Positions 7,201 to 13,728 of a DNA stretch of 19,749 nt are shown here, one piece after another. The translations under genes and the position numbers were made by a program. The stretch's first letter is position 1. Every line of letters begins with the position of its first letter. Where the stretch lies: the NCBI GenBank assembly GCA_947303225.1, contig CAMYXG010000007.1, forward strand, positions 1 through 19,749, given 5' to 3'. The notes under the pieces were generated by a model, which saw only the letters and a program-made list of their open reading frames with translations, did no database searches and was not told where the DNA came from. The stretch is from an uncultured Caryophanales bacterium (GTDB taxonomy: Bacteria > Bacillota_I > Bacilli_A > RF39 > UBA660).

Positions 7201-8112
7201 ATGGATTTTAAAATTGATGAAGACTTTGAAGAAAATGATGAAGAATCTTCAACAAAAGGAAATAATAGTAATAGTATAATTCCGATTATTATTGTAGTAG
7301 TAATATCATTATTCTTTGGGTTTTCCGTATTTTTTGTAAGTAATGCTTTATTTGGTAAAAAAGTAATACCACCAGAAGAACCTAAGAATACAATGGTTGC
7401 TTTAACAGATGATAATGTTGAAATATTATATGATTATGTAACTTATGGAGTTAGAAATACAAGAAATGATAAATTTATTAAAGAACAAACTGTTAATATG
7501 AATTCATTTTCAAATCAAGAAAAATTCTATTATGCTTTACAATTTGTTCAAGTAGAAGACTTTATTTCAACAGGAGAAGTAAATAGTCAAAAACAAAAAA
7601 TTTATACCATTCAATCAAGTAAAATAAAAAGCTATATGCAACGCTTTTTTGGTAGTAAAGTAACATACGCAACCAATAGTGTCATTACCTATCCTTTTAG
7701 TTTTAGAATTAATAATCAAAATGTTGGAGTAATGACTTATATAGTTGATAAAGATGCCTATGAAACAGTATTTACCGGTTTAGAAGATAATATTGTCTCT
7801 GAAGAAGTAGTAGAACCATATTATACAAAATTAACACAAGCTACAAGGATTGGAAAAGATGGTTCTTTAGAATTACAAGAAAAAATCATTTATACAGATT
7901 CTAAAGAAGAAAATGGAGTATATACAATTAATATTTATAAGGATTATCAGCATACAATGTTAATTGAAACAAAACAGAATTTAACAAAGGAACAGCTTCA
8001 ACAGAATCCAATTTCAATTGATAATTATCAAGAAAAAGCAGCAACAATTACTTATGTTTTTAAACTAGATGGAACTCAATACTATTTTGATAGTAGTAGC
8101 ATTTCAAATTAA
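7201..8112 (+). CDS. Bitopic membrane protein with extracytoplasmic domain, unknown function
   Basis: This 303-residue protein starts with a strongly acidic cytosolic segment (residues 1-17) and has a single transmembrane helix at about 26-50 (IIPIIIVVVISLFFGFSVFF). A ~250-residue mixed alpha/beta domain follows and probably lies outside the membrane. The domain shows YDYVTYGVRNTRNDKFIKEQ and a closing Tyr-rich strand (ITYVFKLDGTQYYFDSSS). No catalytic motif or Cys is evident. AGAGGTG precedes the ATG. The gene stands alone between two terminators with its own promoter, so it is a single-gene transcription unit next to lepA. I do not recognise the family; a lipid- or wall-associated accessory protein is possible but unsupported. 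Confidence 0.7.
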   Translation: MDFKIDEDFEENDEESSTKGNNSNSIIPIIIVVVISLFFGFSVFFVSNALFGKKVIPPEEPKNTMVALTDDNVEILYDYVTYGVRNTRNDKFIKEQTVNMNSFSNQEKFYYALQFVQVEDFISTGEVNSQKQKIYTIQSSKIKSYMQRFFGSKVTYATNSVITYPFSFRINNQNVGVMTYIVDKDAYETVFTGLEDNIVSEEVVEPYYTKLTQATRIGKDGSLELQEKIIYTDSKEENGVYTINIYKDYQHTMLIETKQNLTKEQLQQNPISIDNYQEKAATITYVFKLDGTQYYFDSSSISN

Positions 8113-8117
8113 TAATT

Positions 8118-8142
8118 AAAAAGTACTAGGGAAGTACTTTTT
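8118..8142. terminator. Strong symmetric terminator between the 7201 gene and lepA
   Basis: A perfect 10-bp stem (AAAAAGTACT at 8118-8127, AGTACTTTTT at 8133-8142) has a five-base AGGGA loop. The A and T tracts on both sides would allow it to work in either direction. Confidence 0.75.
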
Positions 8143-8146
8143 ATTA

Positions 8147-8155
8147 TGATATAAT
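8147..8155 (+). promoter_or_regulatory. Extended -10 promoter for lepA
   Basis: TGATATAAT matches the extended -10 consensus exactly. There is no good -35, since the expected position lies in the terminator hairpin. The leader is about 17 bases and carries AGGAGG. Confidence 0.6.
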
Positions 8156-8178
8156 AAGGATATTTAGGAGGATAGCCT

Positions 8179-9972
8179 ATGAAACAGGAAAATATTAGAA
8201 ATTTTTGTATTATCGCTCATATCGATCATGGAAAGAGTACCCTAGCAGATAGAATTCTAGAAACAACAGGAGCAATTGATAAACGAGAATTAAAAGAACA
8301 GATGTTGGATTCTATGGATTTAGAAAGAGAAAGAGGAATTACAATAAAACTAAATGCTGTTCAACTAACATATCATCATGAAGGGGAAGATTATCAATTA
8401 AACTTAATTGATACACCAGGACATGTCGATTTTTCGTATGAAGTATCTAGATCATTAGCGGCTTGTGAAGGTGCAATCTTGGTAGTAGATGCTTCCCAAG
8501 GAGTTGAAGCACAAACATTAGCAAATCTCTATCTTGCCCTAGATAATAATCTAACCATTATTCCTGTTATTAATAAAATTGATCTTCCTTCTGCTGATCC
8601 AGATAAAGTAATAACTGAATTAGAAAACATAGGCTTTGAAAGAGAAGATATTGTTCTAACAAGTGCCAAAACAGGAGTAGGAGTCGAACGATTACTAGAA
8701 CAAGTAATAAAAAAAATACCATCCCCAAAAGGAGAAAAAAATCATCCTTTGAAAGCATTAATCTTTGATAGCTTATTTGATTCTTATCGTGGAGTAATCA
8801 CCAGTATTCGAGTGGTAGATGGTGAGGTAAAAGTAGGAGATTTCATCAAAATGATGGAAACTGGTGCTGTATATGATGTTGTAGGATTATCCATTAATAA
8901 TCCAAAAGAAAAAGAAGTTTCCTCTCTAATAGCAGGTGAGGTTGGTTATTTATATGCCTCTATTAAAAGCATTAATGATGTTCATGTAGGAGATACGATA
9001 ACATTAGAATCAAATCCTGCAAAAGATAGACTTCCCGGATATAAAGCAATGAAACCAACTGTCTATTGTGGATTATATCCAATAGAATCCAATCGATTTG
9101 AAGATTTAAGAGAAGCTCTAAATAAATTAAAATTAAATGATGCTGCATTATCATTTGAACCAGAGACATCAAAAGCACTTGGTTTTGGATTTCGATGTGG
9201 ATTCTTAGGATTATTGCATATGGAAATCATTGAAGAAAGAATAGAAAGAGAATTTGGAATCGATTTAATAGCAACTTCACCATCTGTTGTATATGAAGTA
9301 GAACTAACGGATAAAACAAAAATAATTGTCGATAGTCCTACAAAAATGCCAAAAAGAGAATTAATTTCTAAAACATATGAGCCATATGTAAAATGTAGTA
9401 TCTTCTCACCAAGTTCCTACATTGGACCATTAATGGAATTATGCCAAGATAAAAGAGGAACATTTATTAATATTGATTATCTAGACACAGAAAGAGTTAC
9501 GATTCATTATGAATTACCATTATCAGAAATAGTTTATGATTTTTTTGATCGACTAAAAAGCTATACAAAAGGATATGCTTCATTTGATTACGAAATAATT
9601 GGATATAAAGAAAGTAATTTAGTAAAAATGGATATCTTATTAAATGGAGAAGCAGTGGATGCACTATCCGTAATTGTACATAAAGATTTTGCTTATTCAA
9701 GAGGAAAAATAGTATGTGAAAAACTAAAGGAGATTATTCCAAGACAATTATTTGAAGTTCCTATTCAAGCTTCAATTGGACAACACATTATTGCAAGAGA
9801 AACGGTAAAGGCTTTAAGAAAAGATGTTTTAGCAAAATGTTATGGTGGAGATGTAAGTCGTAAGAAAAAATTACTAGAAAAGCAAAAAGAAGGAAAGAAA
9901 AGAATGAAACAAATTGGTAGTGTAGAAGTCCCACAAGAGGCATTTTTATCAATTTTATCTACAAAGGAGTAA
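8179..9972 (+). CDS. lepA: Elongation factor 4 (back-translocating ribosomal GTPase LepA)
   Basis: This 597-residue translational GTPase has the usual LepA length. The G motifs are intact: AHIDHGKST (13-21), the RGITI switch I (52-56), DTPGH (78-82), NKID (132-135) and TSAKTG for G5. Domain II, the EF-G-like domains III and V, and the LepA-specific C-terminal domain are all present. The latter has the conserved basic GGDVSRKKKLLEKQKEGKKR stretch near 552-571. It acts on stalled ribosomes in the cytosol and affects 30S biogenesis. AGGAGG sits seven bases before the ATG. It is followed after two bases by a DNA-binding protein gene and then hemW; the lepA-hemW linkage is common in Firmicutes, but the intervening gene is not the usual arrangement. 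Confidence 0.97.
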   Translation: MKQENIRNFCIIAHIDHGKSTLADRILETTGAIDKRELKEQMLDSMDLERERGITIKLNAVQLTYHHEGEDYQLNLIDTPGHVDFSYEVSRSLAACEGAILVVDASQGVEAQTLANLYLALDNNLTIIPVINKIDLPSADPDKVITELENIGFEREDIVLTSAKTGVGVERLLEQVIKKIPSPKGEKNHPLKALIFDSLFDSYRGVITSIRVVDGEVKVGDFIKMMETGAVYDVVGLSINNPKEKEVSSLIAGEVGYLYASIKSINDVHVGDTITLESNPAKDRLPGYKAMKPTVYCGLYPIESNRFEDLREALNKLKLNDAALSFEPETSKALGFGFRCGFLGLLHMEIIEERIEREFGIDLIATSPSVVYEVELTDKTKIIVDSPTKMPKRELISKTYEPYVKCSIFSPSSYIGPLMELCQDKRGTFINIDYLDTERVTIHYELPLSEIVYDFFDRLKSYTKGYASFDYEIIGYKESNLVKMDILLNGEAVDALSVIVHKDFAYSRGKIVCEKLKEIIPRQLFEVPIQASIGQHIIARETVKALRKDVLAKCYGGDVSRKKKLLEKQKEGKKRMKQIGSVEVPQEAFLSILSTKE

Positions 9973-9974
9973 AA

Positions 9975-10694
9975 ATGGAAAGAGAAAAAAAAGAACAACT
10001 AGTTGTAGATTATTTTAAACAGCATCCAGATACATATATAGAAGAAATATCCAGAGAAACAGCTATTCCAAGATCAAGCATACAACGGTATTTGCATAGT
10101 CATCAGAATGATATCATTCCAGAAAGACACATTAGTATTGGAGAACAACTAAGAAAAAATAAGCAAAGAGGTCACAAAAAAGGAGGTAATTCATTCTTTC
10201 AAAATAATGTTTCAACGAAAGATGAAAAAGGACATTTTACAGGTAGTAAGAGAGAACATAAAAGGAAAGACAAAATAGAGGAAAAGAAAAAGAACATATT
10301 ATATATTACGAAACTATTTCTAGAAAATCCTACTATAACTTTAGAAGAATTTGAAAGACAATTATTTCCTCTAACAAAAGATTATATTTATGATTGCTTA
10401 ACAAGTCAAAGAACAAAAGAGATTATAGGAGAAGAAATTTACAACATAATAAAAGAACTATTACGAAGAAATCAATATTCATTTGAAAGAAAAATAAAAG
10501 AAACACCTATAGAATATTTGGATAGATTAGAACTTACAGAAATTGAAAAGAAAATCATAGAACTTCGACAACAAGGAGTCTCTCAAGAAGAAATTGCTTG
10601 TAGATTAAATCTTTCACACACTACAATTATGGAATATGAAAATAGAGTCATAGAACAATTAAACACAATTTCAGGAAAAGGAAAAAAACAATGA
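9975..10694 (+). CDS. Putative DNA-binding protein with two helix-turn-helix segments
   Basis: The 239-residue protein has an N-terminal HTH (residues ~20-41, YIEEISRETAIPRSSIQRYL). A basic Gly/Asn-rich linker follows (55-100, with GHKKGGNSFFQNN and GHFTGS) and then a helical middle. The C-terminal HTH (~188-230, ELRQQGVSQEEIACRLNLSHTTIMEYENRV) resembles sigma-70 region 4, LuxR or SpoIIID-like folds. No ligand-binding domain or phosphoacceptor is seen. AAAGGAG lies inside the end of lepA, two bases separate the genes, and its stop overlaps the hemW start (ATGA), so all are co-translated. It is probably a transcription regulator; a sporulation-type (SpoIIID-like) regulator or degenerate sigma factor is possible. 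I cannot assign a target. Confidence 0.7.
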   Translation: MEREKKEQLVVDYFKQHPDTYIEEISRETAIPRSSIQRYLHSHQNDIIPERHISIGEQLRKNKQRGHKKGGNSFFQNNVSTKDEKGHFTGSKREHKRKDKIEEKKKNILYITKLFLENPTITLEEFERQLFPLTKDYIYDCLTSQRTKEIIGEEIYNIIKELLRRNQYSFERKIKETPIEYLDRLELTEIEKKIIELRQQGVSQEEIACRLNLSHTTIMEYENRVIEQLNTISGKGKKQ

Positions 10695-11794
10695 TAAAGC
10701 ATTGTTATATTCATATTCCTTTTTGTAAGAAAATATGCTCCTACTGTGACTTTTGCAAACTGTTTTATCAAGAAAAAATGGTAAATGATTATTTAATAGA
10801 GTTAGAAAAAGAAATTAAAAGTATCTATCAAGGAGAAATCCTAGAAACCATTTACATCGGTGGTGGAACTCCTAGTTGTTTATCAAAAAAACAATTAGAA
10901 AAGCTTTTTTCTATTTTATCCATTTTAAAGAAAGATAATCAAATCGAATACACAATAGAAGGAAACATAGAAACTACAACGAAAGAAAAATTGTTATTAT
11001 ATCAAAAGTATGGAGTCAATCGATTAAGCTTTGGAATAGAATCAATTCATTCTAAGAATCAAGCTTTTTTAGAAAGAGACTTTTCCAAAGAAAAAACAGA
11101 AAGAATAATTCAAGAAGCAAGAAAGATTGGCTTTAAGAACATAAATTTAGATGTAATGTATGCACTCCCAACAGAAAATAAAAAAATGCTAGAAGAAGAT
11201 ATAGAATATATACTCTCTTTAACCCCAGAACATATTTCTACATACTCATTGATGATTGAACCTCATACAAAATTGTATATTCAAAATTATCATAATATAT
11301 CACAAGATTTAGATGCCGAGATGTATGAATTAATAAAAGAAAAATTATCACAAGCAGGATACAATCATTATGAAATCAGTAACTTTTCAAAAAAAGGATT
11401 TGAATCAATTCATAATTTATGTTACTGGAAAAATAAAGAGTATTATGGATTCGGATTAGGAGCTAGTAGCTACCGTAATTCAAAAAGAATAAGCAATACT
11501 AGAAGCTGGACAAATTATCAAAATGGTTTTTGGATAAAAGAAGAAGAAAAACTAGTAAAAAAAGATATTATAGAATATGAAATACTCTTAAGGTTAAGAA
11601 CAAAAGAAGGAATTAATTTAATAACTTTTAAAGAAAAATATCAAAAAAATCTTCAAGAATTATATAATTATCACTTACTAAAAGAAAAACAATACTTGAT
11701 AGAAGAGAAAAATCATCTTTTCATTCCAGAAGATAAGTGGTATATTAGTAATGAGATTATCGTACAATTATTAGGATGTGAAAGAAATGAATAG
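10691..11794 (+). CDS. hemW: Radical SAM protein HemW (heme chaperone / HemN-like)
   Basis: This 367-residue protein starts directly with the HemW signature: IHIPFC then CxxxCxxC at Cys12, Cys16 and Cys19, plus the DFC Cys22. SAM-binding GGGTPS lies at 57-62. The RLSFGIES segment, a NLDVMYALP strand and the HNLCYWKNKEYYGFGLGASSY block are typical of the family. HemW binds heme and is thought to deliver it. True coproporphyrinogen dehydrogenase HemN is longer and has a different N terminus, so HemW is the better call. The ATG overlaps the preceding stop, with AAAAGGA upstream. No heme-pathway genes are seen nearby. The C-terminal HemN_C-like domain is present and the gene appears intact. Confidence 0.9.
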   Translation: MIKHCYIHIPFCKKICSYCDFCKLFYQEKMVNDYLIELEKEIKSIYQGEILETIYIGGGTPSCLSKKQLEKLFSILSILKKDNQIEYTIEGNIETTTKEKLLLYQKYGVNRLSFGIESIHSKNQAFLERDFSKEKTERIIQEARKIGFKNINLDVMYALPTENKKMLEEDIEYILSLTPEHISTYSLMIEPHTKLYIQNYHNISQDLDAEMYELIKEKLSQAGYNHYEISNFSKKGFESIHNLCYWKNKEYYGFGLGASSYRNSKRISNTRSWTNYQNGFWIKEEEKLVKKDIIEYEILLRLRTKEGINLITFKEKYQKNLQELYNYHLLKEKQYLIEEKNHLFIPEDKWYISNEIIVQLLGCERNE

Positions 11795-12368
11795 AGAAGA
11801 ATTATTCTTAGATGAATTAGGATATATAAAAGATTCAAACTTATCAGAATCATTATTAAAGATTATTAATTTATTACCAGAATACTGGTTAGAAGAAGCT
11901 GCATCCTCAACAGGAAAATATCATCCAGAGTATGCTTTAGGAAAAGGTGGGTTATTACGTCATTCAAAGGCAGCAATGAGAATTGGAATAGAATTACTTA
12001 ATGATCCATGCATTGGAGATAAGTATACTTCACATGAAAAAGATTTAATGTTAATGGGATTATTAGTGCATGATGGCTTAAAACTAGGACGTCCAAAAGA
12101 AAAGTATACTCGTTTTGATCATCCTATTTTAATGGCTAATTTTATTTTAGAAAATCAAAAAGAGATAGGAATCACAAAAGAAGATGCAACTTTTATTGCA
12201 GATATTATAAAAACACATATGGGACCATGGACCACAGACTATAATGGAAACGAAGTATTAGAAAAGCCAAAAACAAAATATCAAAACTTTGTCCACATGT
12301 GTGATTATCTAGCCAGTAGAAAATGTCTTTTAGTACCATTTGATGAAGATAACAATATAAGTGTGTAA
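11787..12368 (+). CDS. HD-domain phosphohydrolase-like protein
   Basis: This 193-residue cytosolic protein has an HD-type metal site: His59 (LLRHSK), His95-Asp96 (LLVHDGLKLG), His112 (FDHP), His144 (IIKTHMG) and Asp173 (VHMCDYLASRK). HD proteins hydrolyse phosphoester bonds of nucleotides or cyclic nucleotides; the substrate here is unknown. The ATG at 11787 gives an eight-base overlap with hemW and has AGGA ten bases upstream. A GTG at 11778 in the same frame is an alternative start but sits only one base from the AGGA. The coding end forms the left arm of a terminator. Coupling to hemW suggests co-expression rather than a shared pathway. Confidence 0.8.
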   Translation: MNREELFLDELGYIKDSNLSESLLKIINLLPEYWLEEAASSTGKYHPEYALGKGGLLRHSKAAMRIGIELLNDPCIGDKYTSHEKDLMLMGLLVHDGLKLGRPKEKYTRFDHPILMANFILENQKEIGITKEDATFIADIIKTHMGPWTTDYNGNEVLEKPKTKYQNFVHMCDYLASRKCLLVPFDEDNNISV

Positions 12369-12388
12369 TCATATTATATTGTTTTTTT
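12351..12388 (+). terminator. Terminator closing the lepA-hemW-HD operon
   Basis: A perfect 10-bp stem (AACAATATAA at 12351-12360, TTATATTGTT at 12374-12383) has a 13-base loop that contains the HD gene stop codon. A seven-T run begins in the 3' arm. Confidence 0.7.
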
Positions 12389-12439
12389 AATGAAGAAAAA
12401 AAGGATATGGTTGTTTTATAAGATTTTTTTTGATAAGAT

Positions 12440-12445
12440 TATAAT
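12440..12445 (+). promoter_or_regulatory. -10 box upstream of the 12461 gene
   Basis: A perfect TATAAT occurs shortly after a T-rich run, with no clear -35 at 16-18 bases. Its predicted start site would lie inside or just after the ribosome binding site (GAAGGAG at 12447-12453). The message would be nearly leaderless, or the true promoter lies further upstream. Confidence 0.35.
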
Positions 12446-12460
12446 AGAAGGAGAAATGTT

Positions 12461-13012
12461 ATGACCAAGAAACGTACAAAGAAAACTCGTCAAGCAAGAC
12501 ATAATAGTAGAATCATTTTACAGAAAAAAATAGTTCTATGTGTATTCTTATGTACTTTGGTAATAATACTTGGTTATATAATACTTCTAAGCAATGTATT
12601 AGAACCAAAAATAAATCAACTAACTGCAAGCTATATTTCATTTAATAATCGTAATTCAACAGATATGCTAAGAATAAACAATCTAGAAAAGATGAGTAAT
12701 AAAAAAGGAAATAGTATTCTAAACAATAATACGATTTCATTTGAAATATTATCGGATAAAAAGAATAGTTATGAAATAGTTTTATTTCCATTGAATAATA
12801 TTATAGAAGAAAAATATATATATTATTCTTTAACAATCGATAATAAAACAATAATAAAAACATTAGATCAATCAAAAGAAAAAGAAATTGGAGAAAGAAT
12901 AATATATCAAGGAACCAATAAAAGGAATAAAAAAGCAATATTACGAATGTGGGTATCAGAAGATTGTAAACAAAAAATAAAAGATATATCTTTTGAAATA
13001 AAAGTAAAATAA
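12461..13012 (+). CDS. Bitopic membrane protein, possible surface Ig-like domain
   Basis: The 183-residue protein begins with a very basic cytosolic tail (residues 1-23: MTKKRTKKTRQARHN and onward). One transmembrane helix at about 24-45 is followed by an outside domain. Its second half (FEILSDKKNSYEIVLFPLNN, then YYSLTIDNKTIIKTL, ending ILRMWVSEDCKQKIKDISFEIKVK) has alternating beta strands. The RMWVSED pattern resembles exported Ig-like domains that follow TasA/SipW-type anchors, but that is a weak resemblance. GAAGGAG lies just upstream. Sixteen bases separate it from tmk, so the two are probably co-transcribed. There is no catalytic motif, and the function is unknown. Confidence 0.65.
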   Translation: MTKKRTKKTRQARHNSRIILQKKIVLCVFLCTLVIILGYIILLSNVLEPKINQLTASYISFNNRNSTDMLRINNLEKMSNKKGNSILNNNTISFEILSDKKNSYEIVLFPLNNIIEEKYIYYSLTIDNKTIIKTLDQSKEKEIGERIIYQGTNKRNKKAILRMWVSEDCKQKIKDISFEIKVK

Positions 13013-13028
13013 AGATAGGGGAGATAAA

Positions 13029-13697
13029 ATGGCTGGAAAAATAATTGTCATTGAAGGAACCGATTGCTCAGGAAAAGAGACACAAAGTAAAATGTTAGAG
13101 CAAAAGCTGAAAGAACAGGGAAAAAAATGTATTCATTTTGCTTTTCCAATGTATGATACACCGACAGGAAAGATTGTTGGTGGTTCATATTTAGGAAAAA
13201 AAGAAATCGGTGAAAGTTTATTTGACGAAGGAGCAATAGAAGTTGATCCAAAAGTTGTATGTTTATATTATGCAGCCGATAGAAAATATAATATGCCTAA
13301 AATTCAAAAATACATAGAAAAAGACTATTACGTTATTCTAGATCGATATACAACTTCTAATTTAGCACATCAAGGAAGTAAGATAAAGGAAAAAGAAGAT
13401 AGATTTGATATGTATCAATGGATAGACAAGTTAGAATATTGGCTATTAAAATTGCCAAAGCCAGATAAAACAATATTTTTACACGTTCCATATCAGTTTT
13501 CAAAAGAACTAAGCAAAAATAGAACAGATTTAGACGCTCATGAAAAATCCGAAGAACATCTTAGACAAGCAGAAGAAGCATATATAGAATTATCTGAGCT
13601 ATATAATTGGGATCGAATTGAATGCATTCAAGATAACAAACTAAGAAGTAAAGAAGAAATACATAATGAGATATTATCAAAATTAGAAGGAATATGA
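13029..13697 (+). CDS. tmk: Thymidylate kinase (dTMP kinase-like)
   Basis: This 222-residue P-loop nucleotide kinase would phosphorylate dTMP to dTDP in the cytosol. The P-loop is GTDCSGKETQ (residues 10-19), HFAFPMYDTPTG follows, and DRYTTSNLAHQGSK (105-118) carries the DRY/H-Q-G motif of thymidylate kinases. A lid-type basic segment (KNRTDLDAHE) lies near 159-168. The residue after the P-loop Lys is Glu rather than Ser/Thr, though Thr follows immediately. Related Firmicute proteins with GKQTQ-like loops are known to me, so this is probably a subfamily trait. TAGGGGAG precedes the ATG. The gene ends in a bidirectional terminator facing the PilB-type gene. Confidence 0.85.
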   Translation: MAGKIIVIEGTDCSGKETQSKMLEQKLKEQGKKCIHFAFPMYDTPTGKIVGGSYLGKKEIGESLFDEGAIEVDPKVVCLYYAADRKYNMPKIQKYIEKDYYVILDRYTTSNLAHQGSKIKEKEDRFDMYQWIDKLEYWLLKLPKPDKTIFLHVPYQFSKELSKNRTDLDAHEKSEEHLRQAEEAYIELSELYNWDRIECIQDNKLRSKEEIHNEILSKLEGI

Positions 13698-13728
13698 AAA
13701 AGCCAATCATAATTGATTGACTTTTTTT
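13697..13728. terminator. Bidirectional terminator between tmk and the PilB-type ATPase gene
   Basis: A 13-bp stem with one C-A mismatch (AAAAAGCCAATCA at 13697-13709, TGATTGACTTTTT at 13714-13726) closes a TAAT loop. T runs on both strands serve the two convergent genes. Confidence 0.8.
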
